A DNA stretch of 64,000 nucleotides from SEAL01 sp032153715 (lineage in GTDB: Bacteria > Patescibacteriota > Saccharimonadia > Saccharimonadales > Saccharimonadaceae): assembly GCA_032153715.1 (NCBI GenBank), contig JALDYR010000003.1, forward strand, positions 1 through 64,000, in the 5' to 3' direction. The position numbers and the translations under genes were made by a program. Numbering within the stretch: the stretch's first letter is position 1; every line of letters begins with the position of its first letter. This document shows positions 9,095 to 17,785 of the stretch, one piece after another. Below the pieces are notes generated by a model. It was not told the DNA's origin. It saw only the letters and a list, made by a program, of their open reading frames with translations, and ran no database searches.

Positions 9095-10366
9095 ATGCGC
9101 ATTGGACTCTTTACTGACACCTATCATCCGGCAACAAACGGTATTGTTGCGGTGGTTGATATTACCCGCGAACACCTAGAGTCGCTCGGTCACGAAGTGT
9201 TTGTTTTTTGCCCAAAGGTTGAGGGCGAGGAGCGATTTAAGGGCGATGATCATGTTATTCGCTTTCCAAGTCTTCCCACTGGCGTCTTTGACGATAATCG
9301 TCTATCGATGTTTTTTCCGCCACTTGCGATGCGGACGATTGCCGATCTTGAGCTTGATGTGATTCACTTCTTTACCCCGACGCAAATTGGATTGATGGGC
9401 GTGTACGCTGCGCAGCGTACGGGCGCTGTGCTGGTGAGCCAGCATAGTACTGATCTGTATGAATATGTGCGCCACTACCCTATGGTGTTGCCGATAATGC
9501 TCACTTTTTGTACAACACTACCATTTACAGTGAAATTCAGTGGCAAGGACGCAATGACACTGGCACGTTTCTACGTGCCGCATCGTGGCGTCACTCGCTG
9601 GAACCGTCATGTCATCGAAAACTCTATGTCCCTGGTCTATAGTCGGTGTGACGCCGTGATCGCCCTCAGTCGTAAGAGTAAAAAGCAGCTTGAGTCGTGG
9701 CAAAAACGCTATCATTACGATGTATCACTACTGCCGACGGGTGTCGACGCATTGCCACGCGCTACCAAGCATCAAATTGCCGAGTTTCGTGCAGAATGGG
9801 GTGTCGAACATGACGACCAAGTTATGCTGTATGTCGGCCGTCTGGGTGCTGAAAAGAATTTGGCAATTCTGATCGAGGCGTTTAAAAAAGTCATCAAGAA
9901 ATGCCCGCGGGCTCGTCTGATGTATGTTGGCGATTTTGATTATCGTGAAGAGCTGGAACGGTTGGCTGCGGAGTCTGGTGTTGGCGATCGGATTACTTTT
10001 ACTGGCCGCTTGCCGCGCAATACGCTTGGAGTTGTATACGCGGCTGCCGATGTATTTGTTTTTCCTTCGCTAACCGATACGCAGGGGCTTGTACTGCACG
10101 AGGCGGCGCACGCTGGTCTGCCGATTGTCGTCGTTGACCCGCAGTTGAGCGAGGTGGTGATCGACGGCGAGAATGGCTTTATCGCCAGGAATACAGCGAC
10201 GAGCATCGCCAAGCATGTCACTACCCTCTTTGATTCACCGACCAAGCGCCTGACATTTGGCGCGAACAGTAAAAAGATCGCCAGGCGATACGGTGAGCGT
10301 ACTCAGACGAAAAAGATTGAACGATTATATCTTGATATTATCAAGCAGCGCGAAGCTGTTCTTTAA
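9095..10366 (+). CDS. GT4-family glycosyltransferase
   Basis: 423 residues, GT-B fold. It starts MRIGLFTDTYHPATNGI; the donor half has LYVGRLGAEKNLAIL and PSLTDTQGLVLHEAAHAGLP with the E-x7-E pattern. It resembles glycolipid-forming transferases (1,2-diacylglycerol 3-glucosyltransferase or MgtA-like), so a role in polar glycolipid or lipoglycan synthesis is the best inference. A TATAAT box at 9074-9079 lies 15 nt upstream and there is no Shine-Dalgarno. The 3' end overlaps the convergent GH-like gene by 26 nt. Confidence 0.9.
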   Translation: MRIGLFTDTYHPATNGIVAVVDITREHLESLGHEVFVFCPKVEGEERFKGDDHVIRFPSLPTGVFDDNRLSMFFPPLAMRTIADLELDVIHFFTPTQIGLMGVYAAQRTGAVLVSQHSTDLYEYVRHYPMVLPIMLTFCTTLPFTVKFSGKDAMTLARFYVPHRGVTRWNRHVIENSMSLVYSRCDAVIALSRKSKKQLESWQKRYHYDVSLLPTGVDALPRATKHQIAEFRAEWGVEHDDQVMLYVGRLGAEKNLAILIEAFKKVIKKCPRARLMYVGDFDYREELERLAAESGVGDRITFTGRLPRNTLGVVYAAADVFVFPSLTDTQGLVLHEAAHAGLPIVVVDPQLSEVVIDGENGFIARNTATSIAKHVTTLFDSPTKRLTFGANSKKIARRYGERTQTKKIERLYLDIIKQREAVL

Positions 10367-11375
10367 CGGTATCCCAAACCGAACTATCGTAGTGTTCACG
10401 GTACCAATACCACCATTCTCCGCCCCATAAATATATTTCGTCGCTGCCAATGCGGCGGCCAAACTCAATGTTTTTTCCGATTTGATCGATGCTCATTGAG
10501 CGCGCTTGTTCAGCCGGCGATAAATCTTTTGTATCTGTCGGTCCCCATGGTTCAAGCTGTAGTTCGTGAATGAAAATTGGCTTGCCAGTTGTCAGGGTGA
10601 TTGTTGCTGCTCGCAGGCGATGAAACCAAATTGGCGTTGGATACGTCGCGTAACTATTTGTTGCGTTAATCCAGACGCGTCGATAGACCGAAAAACCATA
10701 GGCGTCTGGGCGTTCACCAAATACCGGCAGGCCATGCTGATCGCTGAGGCTCATGAATAGTTTTTTGTGACTGAGCTCTTTGACGAGCTTTGTTTCTTGA
10801 TTGATCAGTGCACGGTTTGGTGTTTTGCACTCACCAAACCAGCTGTTAACCGCTTCGTTTTCAAGCTGCCAGGATGCGACGACTGGATTATTTTCGTAGC
10901 GACTGATGACCGTGCGAATGTAGTTGAGCAGCGCCGCGTCTTGCTCTGACTGTGGCAGGCTGCCGAGCCATGCTGGCGGATGACACTCTGGCCAGCGAGG
11001 CTGACGCAGCCCGATCGAGAGGCTGACAGTGCCGCCGCGCTTGGCTACCTCGTTCAGCTGCCAGTCGAGTTCATCGAAGTTATATTCGCCACGCGATATT
11101 TCGTGGCGGTCCCAGTAGCTCATTAGTCGGTAGTGTTTGATCTGCATGTCGTCAAGGAGCGCAGTGAAGTTTTTGCGCCAATCAAGACCCAGTTCTTCGG
11201 CGCGCATGACTGAAAAACTAACACCAAATTGGGGCTTGGCGACCTTTGGAAAGATGAACGATTCGAACGTCGATAGGATTGATCCGATCAAGACGAGGAT
11301 GAGTATTGGCAGTACGAGAAAGCGAAAAAGCTTGGTGTGGGCGAAGCGTTTCAGTCGCTGAAGAAAGTTCTGCAT
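10341..11375 (-). CDS. Membrane-anchored glycoside-hydrolase-like protein (TIM-barrel)
   Basis: 344 residues with an N-terminal transmembrane helix (about 18-40) that would place the domain outside the cell. The domain looks like a clan-A glycoside hydrolase: SWQLENEAVNSW would carry the acid/base Glu and FIHELQLEPWG the nucleophile Glu, about 105 residues apart. The family (GH5, GH39 or GH42-like) cannot be fixed by eye. Context with three GT4 genes suggests cell-envelope glycan remodelling. TATACT at 11384-11389 lies 8 nt from the ATG (leaderless pattern). Confidence 0.7.
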   Translation of the reverse strand: MQNFLQRLKRFAHTKLFRFLVLPILILVLIGSILSTFESFIFPKVAKPQFGVSFSVMRAEELGLDWRKNFTALLDDMQIKHYRLMSYWDRHEISRGEYNFDELDWQLNEVAKRGGTVSLSIGLRQPRWPECHPPAWLGSLPQSEQDAALLNYIRTVISRYENNPVVASWQLENEAVNSWFGECKTPNRALINQETKLVKELSHKKLFMSLSDQHGLPVFGERPDAYGFSVYRRVWINATNSYATYPTPIWFHRLRAATITLTTGKPIFIHELQLEPWGPTDTKDLSPAEQARSMSIDQIGKNIEFGRRIGSDEIYLWGGEWWYWYREHYDSSVWDTVKEQLRAA

Positions 11376-11404
11376 TTGTAATAAGTATAGCTTATAGATA
11401 TAGA

Positions 11405-11450
11405 AAGTGCCCCTACTACTGTTATTTCAAAAGCAGTAGTAGGGGCACGT
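11405..11450 (-). terminator. Rho-independent terminator of the 120-aa gene
   Basis: GTGCCCCTACTACTG pairs with CAGTAGTAGGGGCAC, a 15-bp stem, just downstream of the leftward gene ending at 11457. Confidence 0.85.
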
Positions 11451-11456
11451 AATGGA

Positions 11457-11819
11457 CTAGGCTGCGGCGTGCCGCTGTGTTGGCGGTAGCGTAGCTTTGA
11501 GGCGATTGATGAGTGCAATGAGCTCATCGCGCTGCCTACAACGCTCGCCGTATCTCTGAGAAAGGGTTGAGATGTCCTCTGCCAGGATGTCTTCCAGTGA
11601 TTCGTCGGCGCGATTTGAGGGGTGCTCGTCTTTGTGCCGCTCAATATACGCAACCATGGCGGCCGGCCGGCCGTCTTCTGCCAGGCTAATGGCTGCATCT
11701 ACGATCCAGAGCCTGTTCTCGGCTCCTTTGATTGTGCTGCGCTGCAGCTCTGCTTCGGTAGTTTCGATCCCAATGAACCAAACCTTGAAAGCAGCAAAAA
11801 AACCAGAGAGAAGGTTCAT
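11457..11819 (-). CDS. Hypothetical protein, 120 aa
   Basis: A short hydrophobic N-terminus (MNLLSGFFAAFKVWFIG) precedes a charged, mostly helical region ending PPTQRHAAA. No family is recognised. The start at 11819 is preferred to the ATG five codons upstream because AAAGG lies 7 nt before it. It is followed by a strong 15-bp terminator. Confidence 0.6.
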   Translation of the reverse strand: MNLLSGFFAAFKVWFIGIETTEAELQRSTIKGAENRLWIVDAAISLAEDGRPAAMVAYIERHKDEHPSNRADESLEDILAEDISTLSQRYGERCRQRDELIALINRLKATLPPTQRHAAA

Positions 11820-11927
11820 CTTATTGCCTTTCATGTCCGTGGCGCATATGAGTCGGTAGTTACCGACGCGTCATACCATCTTTATATCACGGATGGTATA
11901 TTTTGTCTATAGCGCTTTTGCAAAAAA

Positions 11928-11985
11928 GAAAAGGCCGCCGAAGAGGATTGAGCTAAAGAGTGAATCTCTTCGGCGAACCTTTCCG
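11928..11985 (-). terminator. Hairpin terminator of the 103-aa membrane protein gene
   Basis: CGCCGAAGAG pairs with CTCTTCGGCG; in the leftward direction it is followed by a TTTTCTTTTTT tract. Confidence 0.75.
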
Positions 11986-12018
11986 GCGACAGTTGATCTG
12001 GTGTGTTCGCGATGCCCC

Positions 12019-12330
12019 TTACGGACGTGCGTAACACCACTTCTGTAGTGGAATGATGACCATGGCGGCAACGGTAGCTCCGATGAATACGGCGACTACC
12101 TGCCAAGCCGCGGTCGAAAGACCAATTGTCCTGAAGATCTGGACACTGGCAAACATTCCTCCTGCGAATGGTATGACTCCTGCCATTGCAATGATGGCAT
12201 ATCCCACACCCGCACCTGGGCCACTGTTTGATGAAACATGGGGTTTCATCTGGTAGGCCACGAGAGCGATGTTTGCAAAGTATGCAACGGCGCAGACGGT
12301 TACTATGGTGGCAATCGTGGTTGAGTACAT
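12019..12330 (-). CDS. Small membrane protein, 103 aa
   Basis: Three hydrophobic segments (about 7-27, 45-68 and 77-95), a central Gly-rich loop (SSNSGPGAGVG) and a basic C-terminus (QKWCYARP). No family is recognised. GAAGGAAG precedes the ATG as ribosome-binding site. Divergent from the ABC-F gene; the short AT-rich gap serves both promoters. Confidence 0.65.
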   Translation of the reverse strand: MYSTTIATIVTVCAVAYFANIALVAYQMKPHVSSNSGPGAGVGYAIIAMAGVIPFAGGMFASVQIFRTIGLSTAAWQVVAVFIGATVAAMVIIPLQKWCYARP

Positions 12331-12419
12331 AATACTTCCTTCTACGGATGGGCGAATGTACGTTATTCTTATAACAAATTATGTGTTAATTGTCAATAGC
12401 TATGGTATACTAAACAGAT

Positions 12420-14060
12420 ATGATCGCTGATATTACCGTCACCGAAAAATCGTTCGGTCCTAAACTCTTGATGTCCGGAATCAAGTTCTCTATTGATGAT
12501 GGCGAAAAAGTTGGCGTTATTGGGCGTAATGGCGTCGGCAAGTCTACCCTTTTCGGTATTGTGGCTGGTGTCGACAAAGACTTTACGGGCGATATTATTT
12601 TCAAGCGCGGCACAGTGGTTGTTTCAACAGCGCAGGAGCACCATGACATGGGCGATACGACTGTGCTGCAGTATGTGCTTGCTGGTCTGCCAGAATACCC
12701 GCAGCTATCGCATATTATCGAGACTTACCCTGAAACGATGGGCGACGATATGAAGCTGATCGACGAATACACTCAGGCGTTGATGCGGTTTGACGACAAG
12801 GGATTTTATCAAATCGAAGAGCAAATTGAGCGTGAGCTCGATAACTTCCAGCTAAGCGGCATTGCGCATCGCCAGTTCTCTACTCTATCTGGTGGCCAAA
12901 AGCGCCTGGTTGAGGTGGTAAAGATTATGCACTCTGACGCGCATTTAGCGCTTGTCGACGAACCGACCAACCACATGGACTATATTGCGAAGGCTCAGTA
13001 TGTCGAATGGATGAAGACGGCGCGTGAAGCCATGCTGGTGATTACCCACGACCGCGACGTATTGAATGAAGTGGATCGTATTGTGGAGCTTAAGGACGGC
13101 GACAGTGTTAGCTATAAAGGTAATTACGATGCCTATTTGAAGCAAAATGCCGTCAGCACTGGTACACAGATGAATGACTTTGAGATGATTGAAAAGCGCA
13201 TCGTGAATTTGAAAGCGAAAGTAATCGATTACCAGCGCCTGAAAGAAAAGTCACGCAACCCTGGAACGATTCAGAAGTTTAAACGCCTCGAAGAAACCAG
13301 TCGCAAAGAACTAGCCGAACTACAGGCAAAAGAAAAGCCAACTTTCTGGATCGATAAAGAATCAGCAGCAAACCTCAACTATAAAGTTGCTGCGCAGTAC
13401 GACAAATTCAAGGCGAAAAATATTCGTATGAACCTAAAAGACGACGAATCGCGGAGCAAGCATATCCTTGTGAATGTTAAAAACCTGTCGCTTGGTTATG
13501 GTGACGCTCCTCTGTTTGAGGGAATTAACATCGACCTTCGTGAAGGTGAAGCGATGGAACTACGCGGCCGTAACGGTGCCGGCAAGACGACCTTGATCAA
13601 GACGATCTTGGGCGATGACACGGCGACCGTCTTTGATGGCGACATGACACTCGACAAGCAAATGCGCATTGGTGTCTATGAGCAGGAAGTCTCGCCGACG
13701 TACTTTGATTTGCCACTTGGTGAAGCGATCGAGCGAATGCATCTGGACCGCGGCCTGTCGATTTCAACGACAAAAGTTCGCAGTTTGATGAGCGATTACC
13801 TTTTTAATGAAGGTGACGGTAACATTCCTCTGTCAAAGCTATCCGGTGGCCAAAAAGCTCGCTTCCAATTGATTAGTATGCTTGCAAACGACCCACAGCT
13901 ACTGATTTTGGACGAGCCGACCAATCACTTGGACCTGCCATCAATCGAAGAGCTAGAGACGGCGCTTGCGAAGTATTCTGGCGCTACCCTATATGTCAGT
14001 CACGACGGCTACTTTCGTAACGCACTTGGCGGCGAAGTGATTCAAGTCGGCGCAAAATAA
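12420..14060 (+). CDS. ABC-F family ATPase (translation factor type)
   Basis: 546-residue soluble protein with two ABC ATPase domains and no membrane segment. Domain 1 has GRNGVGKST, LSGGQKRLVEV and LVDEPTNHMD; domain 2 has GRNGAGKTT, LSGGQKARFQL and LILDEPTNHLDLP. The charged linker between them, including KSRNPGTIQKFKRLEE, is the P-site tRNA interaction motif region typical of EttA/Uup/YbiT-type factors that act on stalled ribosomes. Which subfamily is uncertain. TATACT at 12406-12411, 8 nt before the ATG, predicts a leaderless mRNA. Confidence 0.93.
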   Translation: MIADITVTEKSFGPKLLMSGIKFSIDDGEKVGVIGRNGVGKSTLFGIVAGVDKDFTGDIIFKRGTVVVSTAQEHHDMGDTTVLQYVLAGLPEYPQLSHIIETYPETMGDDMKLIDEYTQALMRFDDKGFYQIEEQIERELDNFQLSGIAHRQFSTLSGGQKRLVEVVKIMHSDAHLALVDEPTNHMDYIAKAQYVEWMKTAREAMLVITHDRDVLNEVDRIVELKDGDSVSYKGNYDAYLKQNAVSTGTQMNDFEMIEKRIVNLKAKVIDYQRLKEKSRNPGTIQKFKRLEETSRKELAELQAKEKPTFWIDKESAANLNYKVAAQYDKFKAKNIRMNLKDDESRSKHILVNVKNLSLGYGDAPLFEGINIDLREGEAMELRGRNGAGKTTLIKTILGDDTATVFDGDMTLDKQMRIGVYEQEVSPTYFDLPLGEAIERMHLDRGLSISTTKVRSLMSDYLFNEGDGNIPLSKLSGGQKARFQLISMLANDPQLLILDEPTNHLDLPSIEELETALAKYSGATLYVSHDGYFRNALGGEVIQVGAK

Positions 14061-14096
14061 AAAAGTCCCGGATTTTGCCGGGACTTTTTTAGTGTA
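14061..14096. terminator. Bidirectional rho-independent terminator
   Basis: AAAAAAGTCCCGG pairs with CCGGGACTTTTTT around a short loop; it serves the ABC-F gene and the convergent glutaredoxin gene. Confidence 0.92.
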
Positions 14097-14105
14097 GCTA
14101 CAAGA

Positions 14106-14384
14106 TTATGCTGCAATCGGTTCGATATTATGTGTCTTGATCGAGGTCTGGATTTTTGGTCGATCAAAACCTAGGATAATATCGCCAGCAACGTCAGTCA
14201 CTGGGACACCGCGGAATTCGCCGCCGATTTTACCCATCAGTTCTTCGTAGGCTTCTTTGTCGGCCTCGATGTCTTTGGCAACGTATGGAATACCAAGCTT
14301 ATCAAGCCACTGCATTTCGGTGTGGCAAAATGCGCACCAAGTAGTGCTGTATATAGTAATTTGTGGATTTGCTGTGTCGCTCAT
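14106..14384 (-). CDS. Glutaredoxin-like thiol-disulfide protein
   Basis: 92 residues, thioredoxin fold. ITIYSTTWCAFC gives the redox-active CxxC (Cys17/Cys20), GVPVTDV contains the conserved cis-Pro and DIILGFDRPKI the GG/GF-type C-terminal helix start. It resembles NrdH/Grx3-type electron donors, for example to ribonucleotide reductase; the partner is unknown here. GAGGG about 6 nt before the ATG is a ribosome-binding site, so this gene is not leaderless. Confidence 0.88.
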   Translation of the reverse strand: MSDTANPQITIYSTTWCAFCHTEMQWLDKLGIPYVAKDIEADKEAYEELMGKIGGEFRGVPVTDVAGDIILGFDRPKIQTSIKTHNIEPIAA

Positions 14385-14465
14385 AGATTCCCTCGTTTAA
14401 TTCGCTATACTTAGTATATCAAAAATACTGTAGCTCGTACAATAAACTAATTATACTCCATGAAA

Positions 14466-14512
14466 AGGTAAAAGGCTCACCCCGGAAGGAAAGCCTTCTA
14501 CAGGGTGAGCCT
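14466..14512 (-). terminator. Hairpin terminator of the 90-aa membrane protein gene
   Basis: AGGCTCACCC pairs with GGGTGAGCCT around an inner AGGAAAGCCT region; read leftwards it is followed by a T-rich tract. Confidence 0.75.
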
Positions 14513-14783
14513 ACGGGGCTCGATTAGTATCTGTCAGGGCGAATGCAACAAGCGTTAGCCCCAGTGGCAGAACGACGAGTGTAATCAAACAGATTGATAT
14601 GGGTGTATTCATCTCGAAAGATTGCAGTACAACCATAGCTGTAATCGTTACACTGGCAATTGCGCCAAGAAGTGTATTACTGAATGGGTCTTTGCGTTTT
14701 CGCAGATAATTGTTGACGATAAAAAACATCGCGCTCACTGCAAAAATAGCCGCAAAGAGAGTGTAGAGACTGTCAAACGGCAA
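14511..14783 (-). CDS. Small membrane protein, 90 aa
   Basis: Three hydrophobic segments (about 5-25, 37-53 and 60-83). The start is TTG at 14783, preceded by AAAGGA nine nt upstream; no better ATG exists. No family is recognised. Monocistronic, with its own terminator, and divergent from the secreted lipase-like gene. Confidence 0.55.
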   Translation of the reverse strand: MPFDSLYTLFAAIFAVSAMFFIVNNYLRKRKDPFSNTLLGAIASVTITAMVVLQSFEMNTPISICLITLVVLPLGLTLVAFALTDTNRAP

Positions 14784-14977
14784 GGTTCGGAATCCTTTCG
14801 CTCCTGGGGTTTTAGGTCAAACCCCATGTATACTATTATACCAATTTTATTGCGGTGTCATGGTGGATCAGTGAAGTTTAAGGTGGTGTACAACCCCTGT
14901 TAAAACGCTTAGCTTTATATTTGCTGAAAAAAGTGGTATGCTTCGGTTACGAGATTAAATGTGAAAGGATTGAGCGT

Positions 14978-16171
14978 ATGAATTTACCCGTGCTAAACAG
15001 TGGTCGTTTGAATATGAAAACGACAATTGTCGCAACTATTACTGCAGCAGCTGTAGTACTCCTGACGAGTGTTATTGCGATTACGTCGGCAGGTGCCGCG
15101 CCGATATTACCCCTGACGACGGTAACGGCGGCGCCAGGTACGGTGCTAACCAATGAGCCATTTGCGAAGGGTCAGAATATTCAGAATGCCAGCGTTATCA
15201 AGCGCCTGACATATACATCTAGGGATTCAGCAGGTCGCGCAACAGTTACAAGTGGTATTGTCGCCCTTCCAACTGGCACGGCTCCTGTTGGGGGATGGCC
15301 GGTTATGGCATATGCGCACGGTACCGTTGGTATGGCGGATGTCGATGCGCCGTCAATTCGCGGTATGTTCGATGTTGATGCGGACTACGTCAGTCACTGG
15401 CTTGCCCAAGGCTATGCGGTTGCGTATACCGACTACGCTGGCTTTGGTACGCCAGGCATCATGCAGTATCTTGACGGCAAATCAGCAGCCTACAACGTTG
15501 TTGACTCTGTTCGTTCAGCACGCGCAGTCCTGCCTAACTTGTCAAAGAACTACATTGTCACCGGTATTTCACAAGGTGGTCATGCAGCCCTCGTTACAGG
15601 TGTTTATGGCAAGACGTACGCGCCTGAGCTCGCTTTGAAGGGTATTGCCGCAAGCGGTCCTCCGACTAACATCGAAAACCTTGCGCCAATTGCTGGACCT
15701 TTGATGCCAGATTTGCCGCTGAGTGGTTTGACTTTGTTTGTCACCTACATGATTGCAGGCCTCAATGCGACATATCCTGAAGCGAACGTCAGCAGCTACC
15801 TGACACCGCTTGGTCGTGATTTAATGGCGAAAGCTCCGGTCACGTCACTTGAGGAAATGTCCGCTGCCGTTAACGGCGTATCGTTGAATCAGGTTTTCTC
15901 TCGTCAATTGGCAGATCAAAACATTTTGCCAAAGCTCCGTGCCTACATGGGCGTGCCAGTGAGCGGCTATACGACTCCTGTGTTCATTTCTCAGGGTGTC
16001 ATCGATACAACCGTCCCTGCTCCACTTACCTGGAAGCATGTTGCTGATATGCACCTGCGTTTGCAAAACGTTGATATGCACAACTACAACTCTGGCCATA
16101 CTCAGACTTTGGCAACGTCGCTTCCTGACACGACACGATTCGTTCAGAAGCGATTGCCTTCAGGTCGATAG
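14978..16171 (+). CDS. Secreted lipase/esterase-like alpha/beta hydrolase
   Basis: 397 residues. An N-terminal secretion signal (hydrophobic run TIVATITAAAVVLL, likely cleavage after SAGA) precedes an alpha/beta-hydrolase domain: VMAYAHGT is the oxyanion strand, GISQGGHA the nucleophile elbow, and a C-terminal SGHTQT supplies the His. The order and the DYVSHWLAQGYAVAYTDYAG stretch resemble secreted lipases of the LIP family known in Actinobacteria and fungi. The start at 14978 is chosen because AAAGGA lies 8 nt upstream; the frame is open 19 codons further. It could attack host lipids; this is inference. Confidence 0.8.
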   Translation: MNLPVLNSGRLNMKTTIVATITAAAVVLLTSVIAITSAGAAPILPLTTVTAAPGTVLTNEPFAKGQNIQNASVIKRLTYTSRDSAGRATVTSGIVALPTGTAPVGGWPVMAYAHGTVGMADVDAPSIRGMFDVDADYVSHWLAQGYAVAYTDYAGFGTPGIMQYLDGKSAAYNVVDSVRSARAVLPNLSKNYIVTGISQGGHAALVTGVYGKTYAPELALKGIAASGPPTNIENLAPIAGPLMPDLPLSGLTLFVTYMIAGLNATYPEANVSSYLTPLGRDLMAKAPVTSLEEMSAAVNGVSLNQVFSRQLADQNILPKLRAYMGVPVSGYTTPVFISQGVIDTTVPAPLTWKHVADMHLRLQNVDMHNYNSGHTQTLATSLPDTTRFVQKRLPSGR

Positions 16172-16178
16172 TAGGCCT

Positions 16179-16385
16179 CTACCGGTGATCTGACTGATTT
16201 CGCGTCAGATACCAACCGCCGTCGATATCAGATTTATATACGAAAAGTTCCAAATCGGGCTTGAGTAACATCTGATAATCGGCGGCTTTTTTTGCTTCAT
16301 TTTCGGTAGTAAAACGCTTTTTTCCTGCCTCGCGATTAACGAACTGAAACGGTGTGTGTTTTACATTTTTATTCTTGCGTGGCAT
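16179..16385 (-). CDS. Small basic hypothetical protein, 68 aa
   Basis: Lys/Arg-rich protein (MPRKNKNVKHTPFQF) ending in DIDGGWYLTRNQ; likely soluble and possibly nucleic-acid binding, but no family is recognised. AAAGGA lies about 10 nt before the ATG. It is convergent with the lipase-like gene (7-nt gap) and divergent from the atp operon, whose promoter overlaps its leader. Confidence 0.6.
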   Translation of the reverse strand: MPRKNKNVKHTPFQFVNREAGKKRFTTENEAKKAADYQMLLKPDLELFVYKSDIDGGWYLTRNQSDHR

Positions 16386-16410
16386 GGTTGTGAAAATCCT
16401 TTATAGTTGT

Positions 16411-16416
16411 TATTAT
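16411..16416 (+). promoter_or_regulatory. -10 box of the atp operon
   Basis: TATTAT lies 8 nt before the first ATG of the operon (16425). No Shine-Dalgarno lies between them, so transcription would start at or within a couple of nucleotides of the start codon. Confidence 0.5.
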
Positions 16417-16424
16417 ATAGCCAG

Positions 16425-16676
16425 ATGAGCACCTCACCAAAAGATAAGGGTGAAGCACCGACGCCGCCGGATAAATCGACGGTCGTTTTATTGCTAGGTA
16501 CTATCGGTGATACGACGTGGCGGATGTTCATCCCAACGATCGGCTTCACTGTTCTTGGGGTATACGCCGACAAGGCATGGGGAACCAAGCCGTGGCTCAC
16601 GATTGCAGGCATTGCTTTTGGAGCGGCTGTTTCGGGAATACTAGTAGCGCGTCAATTAAAGAAAGTGGATAAATAA
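16425..16676 (+). CDS. atpI: ATP synthase AtpI/AtpZ-like assembly protein
   Basis: 83 residues with two hydrophobic helices (about 30-48 and 54-72), a charged N-terminus and a basic end (RQLKKVDK). Position as first gene of the atp operon and the LGVYADKAWGTKPW loop fit the AtpI/AtpZ family, which aids c-ring assembly or Mg transport. The start at 16425 (MSTSPKDK) is preferred to an upstream TTG because of the -10 box 8 nt before it. One nt separates it from atpB. Confidence 0.75.
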   Translation: MSTSPKDKGEAPTPPDKSTVVLLLGTIGDTTWRMFIPTIGFTVLGVYADKAWGTKPWLTIAGIAFGAAVSGILVARQLKKVDK

Positions 16677-16677
16677 T

Positions 16678-17508
16678 ATGATGAATAATTTTGCAGCACT
16701 CGACCTTCACATTAGCCTCGCGCCCGAAGCTATCTTTCATATCGGCCCGATTGCTGTGACGAATAGTATGATTCTTGGCGTGCTTGGCTCGGTCGTGATG
16801 CTTGCCCTGCTCTTTTATGCGGCAAACAAAGCAAAGCGTGGCCAATACAATCGCTTTGTCGGTTTGGTGCAGTGGACATTTGAAGGTTTCCTGAAACAAG
16901 CCGAAGAAATTATTGGCGACAAAAAGATTGCCCGCAAGATTTTCCCACTCGCCATGACAATGTTCTTTACGGTCCTAATGACCTACTGGGTGAGCGTGCT
17001 ACCTGGCGTTGGCGCAATTTCGTGGAACGGTACGCCGCTTTTCCGTGGACTGCCAGCTGACCTGAACTTTACCTTCGCACTAGCGATTATTACGATTGTC
17101 GCATCGCAGATCTATGCGATTCAAAAGCACGGTGCCTTTGGTAATATTGGCCGCTATCTCAAGAACCCGTTCAAGGATCCAATTGGTGCATTTGAAGGTA
17201 TTCTTGAATTCATAGGTGAATTCTCGCGCCTGGTAGCCCTGAGTTTTCGTTTGTTTGGTAACGCGTTTGCCGGCGAAGTGCTTTTGATGGTGATTGGCGT
17301 TCTGACTGGCTACCTTGCCAGTGTCGCGCTGCCGTTCTTTATGGCATTCGAGCTGTTTATCGGCTTTATCCAGGCCTACGTTTTCTTCGTGCTGACGCTG
17401 ATCTTTACTTCCCTTGCTATCCAGACCCACGGCCACGACGAGCCGAACACAACTTCACTTGATCATTCCCCTGTTGATAAGACCAAAGCGGCTGCTCAAC
17501 TGGAATGA
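16678..17508 (+). CDS. atpB: F0F1 ATP synthase subunit a
   Basis: 276-residue membrane subunit forming the proton half-channels against the c-ring. ALSFRLFGNAFAGE contains the essential Arg and the conserved polar residues of the fourth helix; the final helices IGFIQAYVFFVLTLIF carry the conserved Q/Y pair. Five to six transmembrane segments, normal length. The start may be the first or second of two tandem ATGs. The cytoplasmic tail is extended (HGHDEPNTTSLDH). Confidence 0.95.
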   Translation: MMNNFAALDLHISLAPEAIFHIGPIAVTNSMILGVLGSVVMLALLFYAANKAKRGQYNRFVGLVQWTFEGFLKQAEEIIGDKKIARKIFPLAMTMFFTVLMTYWVSVLPGVGAISWNGTPLFRGLPADLNFTFALAIITIVASQIYAIQKHGAFGNIGRYLKNPFKDPIGAFEGILEFIGEFSRLVALSFRLFGNAFAGEVLLMVIGVLTGYLASVALPFFMAFELFIGFIQAYVFFVLTLIFTSLAIQTHGHDEPNTTSLDHSPVDKTKAAAQLE

Positions 17509-17560
17509 TCTGAGTAAAGTCAGTATAATTTAGGTAATAATTAAAAGGAGATAACAAATA

Positions 17561-17770
17561 ATGGAACAACTAGCATTCGGCCTTACATACGCATTGCCAG
17601 CACTTGGTGCAGCACTTGGTATCGGTTTGATTGGTGCAGCTGCGCTTAACGCACTTGGCCGTAACCCAGAAAAACTTTCAGACATCCGTACATTGATGAT
17701 TACAGCTATCGTCTTCGCTGACGCCCTCGCGATCATCGGTATCATCGTTGCATTCATCGCCAAGGCGTAA
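17561..17770 (+). CDS. atpE: F0F1 ATP synthase subunit c
   Basis: 69-residue hairpin of two transmembrane helices joined by the polar loop GRNPEKL. The ion-binding carboxylate is Asp54 in IVFADALAII, as in E. coli (Asp61), whereas most bacteria use Glu. The Gln and Ser/Thr ligands of sodium-type rings are not evident, so proton coupling is the likely mode. A strong ribosome-binding site (AAAAGGAGAT) lies 11 nt upstream, suiting the high copy number of this subunit. Confidence 0.97.
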   Translation: MEQLAFGLTYALPALGAALGIGLIGAAALNALGRNPEKLSDIRTLMITAIVFADALAIIGIIVAFIAKA

Positions 17771-17785
17771 GGATAATCTATTCAC

